Source of the DNA: Saposhnikovia divaricata
Lineage: Eukaryota; Streptophyta; Magnoliopsida; Apiales; Apiaceae
NCBI GenBank assembly: GCA_036435485.1
Contig: CM071597.1
Span: forward strand, 13,571,881-13,635,880
DNA: 64,000 nucleotides
Reading direction: 5' to 3'
Shown: piece by piece, positions 19,437 through 31,987 of the stretch
Position numbering within the stretch: position 1 is the stretch's first letter
Layout: each line of letters opens with the position of its first letter
Notes under the pieces: generated by a model
Seen by the model: only the letters and a program-made list of their open reading frames with translations
Databases searched by the model: none
Told to the model about the DNA's origin: nothing
Translations under genes and position numbers: made by a program

Positions 19437-19671
19437 CTCTCTAGGTCCCAACCAATTCTTTACATTTCTTTTTACACTTTATGCACGTATTTTAAAGTAT
19501 ATTTTAAGAATAGTTTCATAACTTATTTTTTAATTTTTTTTTGTATAAAAATATATATATATTATATTTTTATACAAAAAAAAAAGAAAACTTTAAAAAT
19601 AAGTTATGAAACTACCTTTAAAATGTGACTTAAAAGCGTGTCAAAAATGAAACGTAAACAAATCGAGGAAG
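19437..19671. mobile_element. Stowaway-like MITE with empty site in unit D
   Basis: 235 bp forming one long hairpin. The left end CTCTCTAGGTCCCAACCAAT and the right end (reverse complement starting CTTCCTCGATTTGTTTACG) match the Stowaway pattern, and TA lies on both sides (19435-19436, 19672-19673). Unit D has the uninterrupted GTTAATATTTAATATTTAAAG at about 58063-58078, exactly what removal of the element plus one TA predicts. Confidence 0.85.
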
Positions 19672-21133
19672 TAATATTTAAAGTTTGTTCACCTCACTCC
19701 GATTGTACACTAACTTGGTTGATAAAAAAAAAACCGTCAACATCTATTGCATTATTTCCGGTATCTACTTTTTGTTCCGACAATCTGAAATATTTTAATG
19801 TTGTATTTGGTTGGGATGATTAAAATGGAATATAATGAAATGAAATTTGTAACATAAAATGAATATAAATTCAAGATTCTCATTTCATTCCATTCCAAAC
19901 CATCAACATTATAATTTTGAAAAAGAATGATTCAAATGATACACAATTTAGGTCGGTGAATAAAATAATACATGAGTTTCCCTTAAGTTACCATTTTGAT
20001 TTTTGACCCCTTTGTCATATGATGCCTAAGAAACTTTTTTTTCAATTTTACAACTTGTTTCTTTTTTATTTTATCAACTAGTTGATAAAGCCGCGCTTCG
20101 CGGCGGCATTACAATTTTTATTTTTAAAAAAATACAATACATTTACGTTATATTATAATATTAATATTAAATTTTAATAATTAAATAATCTTCTCTAATG
20201 AACCAATTTTTTGTTAAATACGATTCTGTCGATTGAGCCGCTCTCTCGTTAAAACCGAAATCCCAACTTTTTAACATATATTATAAACACTTATATAATA
20301 TTTTTTTATCCATAAAATCGAACCGTAAAAATAAAAAAAAATTATGACTACAATATCAAATTCTAATAGCTAATACAATCTTTTCTAGCGAGCCCTCTTC
20401 CTGTTAAATACGTTTCGAGCCGCTCTTATTTGAAACCGAAATTCTAACTTCACTATATAAAGAGAGTAAATTCCAATTTTTATATTCTTTAAACTTTCTA
20501 ATATTTATAGAGTTTTAAAAGATGAAAATACATCTTATATTTTCTGTATATTATAGATAAACTTGTATAAAAAAGTTAAAATAAAGGATTTTTAGGAAAA
20601 AAGATGTATAGTTTTAAAAAAATCGTATATAACGTCTCCACCGTCCTCGTATTCTACTTCCAATAAAACATTTTATTTTATGTATTATATATTTAAACAC
20701 TTTTTATACGGTCTTATTTAATGAACCGCTTTCTTGTTAAACACGGTTATTACTATTGATCCGCTCCCTCGTTAAGACCAAAAACCTAACTTTTACATAT
20801 ATTACTTGTATGATAATGTTTATCCATAAAAATCAAATCCTAAAAATAAAATAAAATTTATAACATCAATATGGTATTTTAATAGCTAGTACAATCTTTT
20901 ATAGTGAGTCGTCTTCCCGTTAAACATGTTTCGAGCCGCTCTCGTTTGGGATCGAAATTCCAACTTCATTACATATTATTGATGATACTTATCTTACACA
21001 ACAATTTTTTTCCTTAAAATCAAAACCTAAAAAATAGAGTGTATTCCAATTTATACTTTCTCTAAACTTTCTAAAATTTTTGGAGTTTTATAAAATGAAA
21101 ACACATCTTATTTTCTCTTTATATTACAGATAC

Positions 21134-23090
21134 TGTTAGGTCCGATAAGATTGTAGAAGGGGGGTTGAATACAATCTATACCAATTTATCGAAATTTGTT
21201 CTTCAAATAATATTTTATTTTAAACAAATTTGAGCGGAATAAATTGAAACAAATTTCAAGTTGAATATAACAATATATTAACTTGATGGGTGTTACAATT
21301 TCAGTACAGAAATTAATCAAGTTGATAAAAACTAATTTAGAAAATTCGACATGAACTTTTCTAATTTAGTTAATAAAAATCAAGATTAGAACTAGGAAAC
21401 TTAATTCGCTAGTAGTACAAGAATCACAAATAATCAAGTTCCACCGGATAAAATATTACAAAGGAGATGAACTTGATTTTCTAGGAATTAATTTGTTCTT
21501 GCTTGAGAGAGAGAGAAATGGAGGCTGCTGAAATTTCTGGATAAAATGTTATGTTCGTGTGTCTTGTTTCTGGCTGCTGTCTTCTGCTTGTTTTATACAA
21601 TTAGCTGACTTGAACTGATATAACTATCGGTATGACTATCCAATCAGCTTGATATGACTGTCATTTGTACTAATATAACAATCCATTAATTCCATATAAC
21701 AGTCGGTATGACTATTATTTGAATTAATATGACTGTCCCATTTTTCTTTTGGCCTAATATAACAATCGGTATAACAATCAAGGCTGATATGACAATCCTT
21801 TAACCAATATAACAATCGGTATAACTTACTGAATATTCCAATCATTTTGTTAACAACACTGATTTAACACTGCAGCAACAAACCCAGTCGCAGGAATAGA
21901 AGTTGCAGTACACGCGCGAAATGGTAGTTCTTTTCTCTGGCGCGTGGCGCACACTCTCTTCCTGGCGCGTTTATCTTCTTCCAGCCGACAGAATATGCAT
22001 GTGACAGACTTGTCTCTGTTTTTGAATTGTGTTTGACTGTTTTGATAATTCATTTATTTCTTTCCTGCATGGTTTTGTTTATTCCTCTCACATTTCTGCC
22101 GACACGATACATCCTTAACTAATGGATTGGTTTGGTAACTGGGCTGGATTTACAAGCCCAACATTTCTTCTTTTTTTTTAATTTTTCTCAGCCCAGATTC
22201 TTTTCTAATTCTTTTGGCCCATTATTTTCTTTTTAATTTGGCCCAACAGAATAATCAAGCAGTCCACTTTCTTTTTATATTTAATTTAATTATTTTACTT
22301 AATCAATTAATCATTTAGAAAAGTGATGATTAATTAATTAAATTTATAATTAAATCAAATAAGATTAATACATTAATTCAAAGTTAATTAATATGATAAT
22401 TAATTTAATAAATAAATTAATTCAGAATGAATTAATTTATTAATTAAATAAATTACATAATTATATTAATTAAATGAGAATTAATATAAATCACTTGATA
22501 ACCAATTCTTTTTCGAGAACCACTGAAAGTAATAAAGAATTACCACTGAATTGTTTGTTGACGCTCGATGCACGGTCTGGTTCATGAGCGACTAACTCCA
22601 ACGGCTTTTCTTTACTTTTGACTCTAAGCTGTGGTTTAATTCTTCTCTCAACATACCAGTCTTGACAGTTTGAACCACTGAAGTTAATGATAAACAACCA
22701 CTGTTTAATGTTGACACTCGATGTACTGTCCGGTTCATGAGTGACTAACCGCAATGACTGTTCTTCATATATTTACTTTAAAATCTGGTTCCTTTTCTTT
22801 TCTTCTCTCTCTTGATATTTCTCTGTACTGTCTCTGTCACTGTCGAAATCTCTGTCACTTTAAATGACTCCACTTCTTTAACGAATACTTCACTGAGGCT
22901 TGATCAGATGTCTGAACTTCTTTCAATGTAGTAATTCCTCAAATCTGTAGATTGACCTTGATCTTTTTCTTCTGACAGATAATACTATCTGAGATTCCTT
23001 GTGACAGTCTATATACTATTTACTAATACAATCTTGTTTAAGTTGAGTTGTATCCTCGAAATACAAATAGGCTACATCATATGCCTTTCA
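21134..23090 (-). repeat. 3' LTR of Element II
   Basis: 1957 bp. On the minus strand it starts TGAAAGGCATATGATGTAGC and ends GGACCTAACA. Differences from 31988-33945 seen by eye: six versus seven Gs near 21160, T versus G near 21937, and G versus A near 22105. It holds a GATTGTTATACC-type short-repeat array (21610-21830) and two related roughly 90-bp blocks (22518-22605, 22671-22770). Confidence 0.94.
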
Positions 23091-23830
23091 ATCTCCCCCT
23101 ATTTGTTTGTTAGACAATAACAAGCAAATACCTAGAGGATAACTCAACTAACTCACTTAAACAAGAAAAATATAAAGCACTTCAAAGCTTAGTAAATAAT
23201 ACAAAAAAAATTTCTGGTTTAGATTTAACAATTCCAGAATCTTCAGTTGATGAAATGATAGATGATTGTTCCTTTAGCACTGAACTGATCTTCAATAGAT
23301 AACTCATCTTCATTTCTGATTCTTCAAATCTCTGCCTGATAATCCTTCACATCTTACATTGGTGATTATCAGCAGTTCTTGATTTACAATCACTTCCCAT
23401 TTCTGACACAGCTTTTCTCACTAAAGAAAAACAGCTGTTCCTACTATATAGACAATGGTGAATCAATAACTTCTGGGGAATTTACTACTCTTCCACATAG
23501 CCTTTATACATAGTACATTGAAAGACTATTAGAATAGTATTGTGATATAATTCTCCTTATATCTCCACTTTCATAACAAACGAAAGTTCTTTTGCTTCTT
23601 CATCTAAGGCTCCCCCTTAGTAAATAGACTTGCTAGACTTGCTTCTCATTCTAAGCACAGTCTCTAATGCTCCCCCTTTCTAACTCACTCTTCTTTTACT
23701 TGTACCCCAATACTTCTCCCCCTTAGTTGAGTATAACCTACTAAGGTAAGATTTAGCTTGAATATATCTTTTTCAATATATCTCTCCCCCTTAGTTGAGG
23801 AATCCTCCATTCAACTAATTGACGAAGTAG
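23091..23830 (-). promoter_or_regulatory. Polypurine tract and several PPT-like repeats of Element II
   Basis: The tract next to the LTR reads AATAGGGGGAGAT on the minus strand (23091-23103). Further AAGGGGGAG-like runs follow within 750 bp, near 23610, 23670, 23720 and 23785. Multiple PPT copies before the 3' LTR have been described as a Sirevirus trait, which supports the family assignment. Confidence 0.75.
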
Positions 23831-26800
23831 TTGATACCAGATTGTTACCAATTTATACCAATCGTTAGAGTACATTGAAATCAATTGATAAAGCTTTGTT
23901 AGAAAGGAAGTTTCATTTTCTTCCTCACTGTGAGTGTGTGATAATGTTTAGTGTACCTCACAAGTGTTTCACTCTTCTCTCCACTCATTTGTGTTGAGTG
24001 TCTCACTTCTCTCTGTGTTTACACTCTTGCTCATTAGTGTTTCACTCATTGCTCCAACATCCGTTAGTGTACCTGCAAGGAAAAATCACCATAGCCCCTT
24101 CTAGAGAGGTCAGTGGTGGTGCAATGGGAGTTCGCAAATCCCAAGTCCTCGTTGGACTCGTCAGACGAATCTGAGTCATAATCTACAAGTTGCTAATTTC
24201 CCTTTTTAGGGTTTTCAGATTTGAATTCTGAGAAGGTAAACAATGATCTATAAATTTAGCATTGAGATCAAGATTCCCTTCTAATGTCTGTGAAGACATT
24301 ACCTTGTTAAACTCATCAGGTAAAATCTGAATCATAGTTCACAAGTTACCGATCCGCACCTATGTCGGATCCGTTACCCGTAGGATCCAGAGATGTTCCC
24401 TCTGAGGAGTTAGATAATGATCTTGTTGAATTTTGCATTTGAGATCAATACCTTCTCTCGAGGTCTGTGAAGACTCTTGATTCATTAAAGAACCTTTAAC
24501 TTATAATCCAAACCGTAAAATGGTTGGATTACAGGTTTCCGTCAATTCATCCTTGGTGTGTGCAATCTCACTTTGTGCATATGAAATATTTTGGATAGTG
24601 TATAAGGTAGTGACTCTCCAACTGAATATCCCACACATCCTTGTTTGCTGCATCAAGTGCAGTTACTCCCTGGTGACCTCTAGTCTGATAGGTTACTTCC
24701 ATTTAGGGGGTAAAATAGAATGTGTTTGAGTTTGACTGTAGTCTGGGATAAAAGTTGTTGGGTTTACAACCTTATGACTAAACATGTGAGAATACAGAAT
24801 TTCATGTAGATGAACTTGCATCACAGAATATGAGCAATATAGAGATAGAATGCATTTTTTTTTTAACATTGAAAAGTTTTCTGAGAAAATATTGCATTTA
24901 TCTTAAGAGAAATGATGTACAGTTGTGATTTTAAAAGATTTACAATGTAAGCAATCACAGCTGTAGAAAGAGATTTTGAATTTAGGAAGATAAAGATCCT
25001 GAGCCGGTTTTACAAAACAAGAACATAGGCACAAATCCAATTAATAATAAATATTAATCGAATTAATGTATGTTAATGTTCAAACCAATACAAACAAAAC
25101 TATTTTATCATGTTTTAGGTCCTGCATGATAGATATCAACTATTAGAAATTGTTAGCACTTGATAGGTCTTGTCTTCCAATTGTTGGATCCTGAAAATCA
25201 AACATTAGTTCCTAACCAATTGTATAGACACATACCAATTTGATACCAACATTGGTCAATTGTTAAGTCCTTAACACGAAGATCTGTTAACAGCAATCAC
25301 AAAACAAAGATTTATACTTAAACTGCATATTTTGTGCGTGTTAAAAAGAAGAACAACAAAAGAACCAAGTACAGGGACCTGTTTGTAAGTTTTGAAAGTA
25401 TAGTGACTAAACTGTAAAAACTATACAAACTATTTATATACACATGAAAAATAATATTCAAAAATAATAAATAATATACATAATAATTATATAACATAAA
25501 AACTAAAAAGAAAAGAAAAATTCAAAATTTTTTTTTTAATTAATTTTTTTTATTAGAAATAAAAGAAAATAATTTACAAAAATATTTACAACAATATAAC
25601 TACTTAAAAATATAAAAATAGAAAATACTAAAACTACCATAGGTTATCCTTTTTACGAAATCAAACATTAATAACAAAAGGACAAACACTACAAAACATT
25701 TAATAGAATATTATATATATTTACAAGACATGTACAAAAACATTAAGTATATACAAGAGTATTTATAATAGGTTAGCAAATCCATATATTTTCTGACAAA
25801 ACAACTTTCTACTAGAAAATTATTTAGAGAGAAAATATGATTTAATAAACTATCATAAATATGGCAGCTATTTTAAAATAATGAAATTTTCAATAAAAAT
25901 AGCTTCCTCAAAAATTCTAACTAGAGAATTAGAGAAAAATATTTTTAGAGAAAATTATTATTCTAAAATAAAGAAACATGGATTAAAACATTAGAATAAT
26001 TATGACAACTCTTATAGAAAGATGACAAGATAGAATTCGAAAAGAATGTCATACCAGTTACTTAGCGCTCAAAACTTGGCACTAACTTCCACGTTTCTTG
26101 TTGTTCCAGATTCACAATTGCTTTCTCAGATTCCTTAGATTCTATACCTTGATTCTGAGAAGCCCTTTTAGTTCTTACTACAACATCTGGATCACCAATG
26201 ATCAGCTCTATTCCAAACACACTGTCTGAGAAAGTTGGATCTTGATGAATCACCTTGTTCTTCATTGTGACGTTGTGTTTGACTAGTGAATCCTTTGTTT
26301 ACTTCCCTCGAGTTGTCGCCAGAATGACTTGACGATTAATTTCCAGTGACATTGGTATTGCCAATAACAAAATTGTTTCTACCACTATCACTTGGATAAT
26401 TATCATCATTATCATTTTAAACTTATGACTTCAAGGCAACTCCTCGATAACAACAATTGTTAACTCCTAACAACTGTTTGTTTGTAGACAATCTTGGTTC
26501 TAAAAATAAAACCTGATTACCAAGACTGACTTGTCTGCAATCTTAGAAATAATATTCTAAGTCCAATACACCTTGATCCATAGTATAAAACATTTATTAT
26601 CAAAGTGATTTGAAGCTTGCAAATAAGCATAAAAATTATTCAAAGTAATTGAACTATGGTAACTTTAAATATTTCAATATCCATAGTTCTACTTAGAGAA
26701 TTTTTATACCATGTATAATAATATGAGTGAATTGTAAAAGATATAACAATGATTACTTAGAGGAGTTCTAAGTAATTTCACACATACCAATACATATCAC

Positions 26801-27299
26801 AATTAGTTAGTAAATAAAATTCTAACTAAATATCATTAACTGATATAAGTCAAAATTTCAATACAACCAATTGTTAGAACCATGATGTTAATTATAGTGA
26901 ATTTCTGAAAATGGAGCATTGATAAAATTCACTAGAATTAACATCTCACAACTAACTGAAGACCAATACAGATTAGGTCCAAATTAGTTATGTTGTTTAT
27001 TTATTTTAATAAATATGAGGTACAGAGCAAATACTAAATTGAATTGCTTTAGATTCTATAACTCATATTAATCAAAGTAAATAATTAAATAAATAAATAC
27101 TAAATCTCTATGAGTTAGATTTTAGCATTTAAGTATTTAAATTATCCTTAAATAATCACCACTAAAATATATTGCAATTATACACATGGCAATCATTCAA
27201 CAGATAATTTTCAGTGTGAGGTTTGGATGTAAATAAGTTCACAAGTCCTTTCAATACAGACAATTGAAAACTTGTGAGCTTACTTAAGAATTACTTAAC
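23831..27299 (-). other. Distal internal region of Element II without intact ORF
   Basis: About 3.5 kb between the pol remnant and the PPT cluster. It aligns in reverse orientation with 44666-47880 of Element III. It contains a short acidic reading-frame pair with DSDLPDEFNK-like words (24130-24400). At 26062-26265 a minus-strand frame reads VVRTKRASQN and LEQQETWKLVP; these match the segment just before Copia RT, so this is a displaced second pol scrap. No trace resembling ORF3 of Element I was recognised. Confidence 0.55.
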
Positions 27300-29745
27300 A
27301 GATGGGATTTACGATCATATAGCATTAATAAAATCCCAAGTTCACAAACCAATCTTGAAAAATTAATTTCATCAAGTGATTCAGCAAACGTGTCTGCAAG
27401 TTGTTCTTAATTAAAGACATGCTCTCAAAAGAATTGATACCTTATGCAAGTTGCTTAATCCTTGAGTGTTCCACAGAGTTGTTGGAGATGAAATTGATTC
27501 CTTGTGTTCTCCTGCTTTCGTACAACTCATTTGATCTGTCTCTATGTAGCAAAACATGTCAGAACTGATGTCTCTAGGGTACCATCTCCGTAGATTTGGG
27601 TCCAACTTAAGACATCTGAAAATCAAGTGTAATAACTACAATAATAGATTCTCAAGAATCCACTTGGGACCATGCACATTTGCATAATTGAGAATAAAAT
27701 ATGTATGTAAGTGATCTATTAGCAATTGAATAAGATAATGAGCTGATGATTCCTCTATAGCCTGATTAGGTCCTAATTAGTAGATCCTGAACTTGTTGGG
27801 TCAAATATCTCTAGAGTACCATTTCCTAAGATCTGGATCCATCTTAAAGATTTTTGATTGCCAACTTGTTAGGTCCAAGCTAATAGGTCAAAAGCCAGTT
27901 ATAGTGTTTTGTTGGTATGTAGTCTTGACAGGTCTAGAATCTTCTAAATAGAATCAAAAGATCCTTGACTTATTTTTATTGTCATCATTCTTTTGGCTTA
28001 CTGAAGTAAATCAAAAGAACTGCAACTTTACCAACATCAAAACAGCAAATATCTTAATATCAATTTATAGCTAGTAGACCAACATATAATATAATCAAGA
28101 TATCATTGCACATATATGTTAATAATGTTTGTGCCTAATGATGTAAAGAGTTCTATAAATATAACACCAATTGTTAAAAGATACCAACTGTTAACGATTG
28201 ATATCAAATATTAAATTATAGTTAGGGTGTCATACCATGTCTTCCATGCTTGCTTGAGTGATGATACCAGTTTATACTAACCTGTAGAGATCTTCAGTTA
28301 TCTCACCAACCAGGAGTGCACTTGTTCACATTCCTCTAGCATCCAGATTCATTAGGTCTAGATGTCCATTATAATCTTGAATGTGCAGCAGGTGCCTGAT
28401 ATCCTCAAGTCTTGTCACTGGTGCTTCTTGTCAAATATACTGTTTGATCAAATTGTAACCTAGCATCCAGTTTGGCTTTGTCCCTCATAACAATGCCTTG
28501 ACATCCAGTTAAACTTCTGGTTATCCTTATACCAAATACAGCCTTGTTGTTTGGTCTGGATACCAGCTTCCCTTCAATCTGCCTTTTGTAGTGATTGAGA
28601 TCATCTTGCATTGTAATCACTCAATCTGAATCTTTCAGAGCTTTTGTAGCTTTCTTAGTTTCTTCTAAAAGAAAACTAAAGAAATAATCATTAGTACTTG
28701 AAGCTCTACTAGTCTTTCACTTCCACCATTAGAAACACTAAGAACTAGGACAAAGAATTAATTGAGTCAACACTCTTTGTCTTGGCAGACATGTTCTAAT
28801 AGTGTCCTTTGACTTTCAGTGTGGTGTTGAGTTGACTAGTTGATCCTTCTTTTGCTCCCCCTAAGCTGTTGCTGGGTTTACATGAAGATTCTCAATGTTG
28901 ACATTGCTTGGATCTGAATCACCATTACCATTGACAGCTGGGAGAAGTTATTGAACATCACTAAGACTTTCAATCACCTTCTGTTGATTAATAACAATCA
29001 CCTTGTAGGCTGTTGACTCCACCAAGTAACCAAGAAAATTATCCTCTTGAGCATTAGCTGATTGCTAGGATGCTCACTTCCATTTATCATTACAAAACAA
29101 TTTTCTTCATAACTTGTGGGGTCTTCCTATAATTCTTACGGATCAGGGTTTAAGATGTGATCAATCACCATCAGTGGTGTCTTGTCTTCAGATTGTCTGA
29201 ACAACAACTTGTTTGTTGAGAGAAGTCATCAGTCATCATCACTAAGGTATATTTTACTTTGATGTAGAACTTCTGTGTGATGCTTCTTTGACTTCCCTTT
29301 ATGACATGCCTCGTAATTTCATTTTACTTTAATTTCAGATGAGGCAGTCTCCTTTGCTGATTCGATTTTCAGGAAAGAATCTCTTGATATGACATTCAGA
29401 TGAGAGAGCTCCTTATGTCATAGCTGAACTCCTGTCTGATGAAGCTTTAGATTTGACCTTGTTGACTTCACCTTTGACTGAGATTCCATGTCAGCTACAG
29501 ATAAGTTCTCTTCCCTTAATCCTCGAACAGTAGGCTCTTCATCTTGTAAAAGATGCTTTATTACTGACAACATTCCTTGGCTATTGAATAACCTTGACCC
29601 TAGGTCATACCCTTGCTGTTGTCTCCAAGGGATAAACCACTTGGCCAGATACCGTCACCACTTTTGATAGCAGAGCTCTATCTTCGGTCATATGCCTTGA
29701 ACATCCACTGTCCAGAATCCACATAACACGATGTACCTGTTACAC
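27300..29745 (-). pseudogene. Decayed pol of Element II
   Basis: Reading the minus strand from 29745 down, a protease start LWILDSGCSRHMTED is recognisable (about 29670-29720), followed by a frameshift and stop near 29610. An RT beginning MQDDLNHYKRQ...NNKAVFGIRI...MRDKAKL lies at 28405-28620; in intact pol this is MQEELNQF...RTVVGTKW...IRNKARL. An RNase H piece DPNLRRWYPRD is near 27600. The final EQLADTFAESLDEINFSRLV is at about 27320-27405. YVDD and the integrase triad are gone. The length is about 2.4 kb against 3.3 kb in Element I. No functional enzyme can be made. Confidence 0.82.
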
Positions 29746-29765
29746 ACCCTGCAATACCAAAACAG

Positions 29766-31889
29766 TTAAACCCTTTTTGGGACCCAAATTTGATTGGGTC
29801 CGGAATACTTGAAGTATTGACCTTTGTCAGGCAAAACAACATTTTTAATCTTAACACTATTAGTCAGCAAACATTTTACCCTATAAACAGATTTAACAAT
29901 CTTTTGTTTCAGTTTAGGTATCCATGTTTGTTTAGTAACAATATCATTGACTGGACATTTGACTTTGTAAATAGCCTTAGTAAAACTTTGTTTAGGCTTT
30001 GGTACAAATGTCTCTCTCCTAACATAAGGAGGACTAGCAGTCTTTGATTTAACATTATTCCTGTTCATGTGTTGTCGAGGAGTAGTCTTATCAGCACATG
30101 CATGATTACCATTGAAGTAAGCAGTCATAACATTAAAAGCACAAGACATACAATTGACAACACCACATGCTTTATGATTAGCATCAATGATAGGCATGGA
30201 ATTCATGTTAGAGATGTTATTGTTCTGCTTCGACTTATTACCACCTAATCCAGTCTTAGAAGAACTAGTTGTTTCAATAACCTTGATTGGCACTTTAGGT
30301 ACATCTATCTTGGATGATACATTTTCTGGATTAGTGTCCTCAACAGATTTAGCCTTAACAAAGATTGTGACATCTTTCTTGGATGAAACATTCTTTGGAT
30401 TAGCTTTCTTAACAGATTTATTCTTAACACATTTATCCTTAACAAAGACTGTGCCATTTGCACTGTCCTCATTTCTCATTTCTTCTTGTATAACCATAGA
30501 AAGAATATCTGGTGGTCCAGCATCAGATTTTGTAAACATTGGTTTTTCAACATTCTTGAGAATATGTGGTATACCTCTTTCTTTAGCTGGAATAGAATTA
30601 GGAGAATGATTACTCAAAGAACCAACAGCTTGACTGTAATCAAACCCTATTCCTACAGTTTGTTCTACTGCTTGTTTATTGAAGAACTCTTTAGAAACTT
30701 TGACAGTATTATAACAAGCTCTAACCTGTGTTTCAAGTTCTCTAATCTTGGTTTTTTGTTCAGCAATCTTATCAACTTGTTTTGACATATATTCTCCTAG
30801 ACCTTTTTCTCTGCAGTTAAGTCGAGCTATTTCTTCTATATTTTTATCTTGATTAACCTGCACTTTTTTTAAATCTAACATTTGATTTTCAAGGTTAGTG
30901 TTAACAAGACTTATTCTCTCGTACCCTCTTTTTGCACAATTCAAGGAAAGACGTAAACTATTAATTAACTCAGCATCAGTAAGAATTACCGGTGTGGTGT
31001 AATAAGTTGATGATTCAGCATTTGCCACCAGTGCAAAGTTTCCAACTTCTTCATCTTCACTGTCTGTGTCATCCCAGCTTTTGCCTTGTACCACATAGGC
31101 CGTGTCTGTGTTCTTCTTACTAGATGCATACTCTCTCCTTGCATCTTGTTCAGGTCGATGACACTCAGTTGCAAAATGTCCCATTTCATTACAGTTGAAG
31201 CACCTGATCTTGCTTCTGTCTACCATTCCAGTCTTGTAGCCAACCCTTGTGCCACTTGAGGATGAACCTCCTTGCTGGAATCTGTTCTCTGTAGACCTGA
31301 GTCTGAAATTAGGATTTCTTCTAAATCTGAAATGATTAAACTGTCTTACAACCAGTGCCATTGATTGATCCTCCAACTGCTCCAGCTCCTCTGACGAATA
31401 AAATTCTCTACAACCCTGACTTGTAGCTGTCTTCCCATACTCTGCTACAATCACTTCTTTTTCAGAGTTGTAAGGTTGAACAATCTTAGATTCCAATCTA
31501 TTTTCCCTGACTTTCTTAGTTCCCTCGTTTATTGTTATAATGGTGTCCCAGATATGCTTGGCATCTTTACAGTTAATAACATGGTTGCACATGATCGCAT
31601 CTAGGGATTCCATCAAAATTAATTGTACATTAAGATCAAGGGCAATATCCACTTTGTCATCATTTGTATAAACACTAATGTCCTTTGGATATATCCTTGC
31701 AGGAACTACAACAACTCCTTCCACGATTATTTCCTCTTTAGTAATCAAAGGAACTATTGGCCCGTTTTGCAATATTCCTAAATAATTAGGATTGGCCACT
31801 TGTAGAAAAAGGATCATTTTCTTTTTCCATAGTTCATAATTTTCCTTGTCAAATATGGGTATCTTAACAGTTCCAATTTTTGAAGACAT
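29766..31889 (-). CDS. gag: Gag of Element II (707 aa, internally deleted but open)
   Basis: Starts MSSKIGTVKIPIFDKENYEL, the same opening as Element I Gag, and ends with GPNQIWVPKRV. One CCHC knuckle (CFNCNEMGHFATEC) lies at residues 230-243. A coiled-coil stretch follows, and Lys-rich repeats fill the C-terminal third. Compared with Element I, about 110-150 residues are missing after residue 135. That segment holds the capsid core (the DVFERFHKLVTEL region and its helices), yet the frame continues without a stop. The frame could be preserved because the protein still has a use such as RNA binding, or simply because the insertion is young. The ATG is about 85 bases inside the 5' LTR edge. 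Confidence 0.88.
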   Translation of the reverse strand: MSSKIGTVKIPIFDKENYELWKKKMILFLQVANPNYLGILQNGPIVPLITKEEIIVEGVVVVPARIYPKDISVYTNDDKVDIALDLNVQLILMESLDAIMCNHVINCKDAKHIWDTIITINEGTKKVRENRLESKIVQPYNSEKEVIVAEYGKTATSQGCREFYSSEELEQLEDQSMALVVRQFNHFRFRRNPNFRLRSTENRFQQGGSSSSGTRVGYKTGMVDRSKIRCFNCNEMGHFATECHRPEQDARREYASSKKNTDTAYVVQGKSWDDTDSEDEEVGNFALVANAESSTYYTTPVILTDAELINSLRLSLNCAKRGYERISLVNTNLENQMLDLKKVQVNQDKNIEEIARLNCREKGLGEYMSKQVDKIAEQKTKIRELETQVRACYNTVKVSKEFFNKQAVEQTVGIGFDYSQAVGSLSNHSPNSIPAKERGIPHILKNVEKPMFTKSDAGPPDILSMVIQEEMRNEDSANGTVFVKDKCVKNKSVKKANPKNVSSKKDVTIFVKAKSVEDTNPENVSSKIDVPKVPIKVIETTSSSKTGLGGNKSKQNNNISNMNSMPIIDANHKACGVVNCMSCAFNVMTAYFNGNHACADKTTPRQHMNRNNVKSKTASPPYVRRETFVPKPKQSFTKAIYKVKCPVNDIVTKQTWIPKLKQKIVKSVYRVKCLLTNSVKIKNVVLPDKGQYFKYSGPNQIWVPKRV

Positions 31890-31973
31890 GATGAATTTTT
31901 AAGAGAGTTAAAAATTCGAAATGGATTTTTGACTGAATAAAAATAGGATCTTGATTTATGTATCAATCAATAG

Positions 31974-31985
31974 GCTTTGATACCA
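31974..31985 (-). promoter_or_regulatory. Primer binding site of Element II
   Basis: The minus strand reads TGGTATCAAAGC two bases after the LTR end. It matches the tRNA-Met type site with one variant base (A for G). Confidence 0.88.
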
Positions 31986-31987
31986 AT

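Larger units (their letters stand above)
16991..20016. other. Unit B, the least disturbed copy of the tandem unit
   Basis: About 3 kb of AT-rich, ORF-free sequence starting GATATGATGTCTAAGAAACT. It aligns with unit D (54417-58290) along most of its length. It also aligns with units A and C in parts, and unit C begins with the same words at about 20018. It is distinguished by a 427-bp tandem duplication and by a Stowaway MITE that is absent in D. It lacks the LINE and hAT insertions of D. Its origin is unknown; it could be an old non-autonomous transposon or a duplicated intergenic region. Confidence 0.7.

Noticed and set aside
22491..22754. 87-codon minus-strand frame in the Element II LTR as a gene
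   Set aside because: It is present in both LTR copies but broken in Element III. The conservation is better explained by a duplicated cis-acting block.
28405..28620. 71-codon frame in Element II (and 43278-43493 in III) as a conserved small gene
   Set aside because: It is clearly the start of a Copia reverse transcriptase cut short by the shared lesions. It is listed under the pol pseudogenes.
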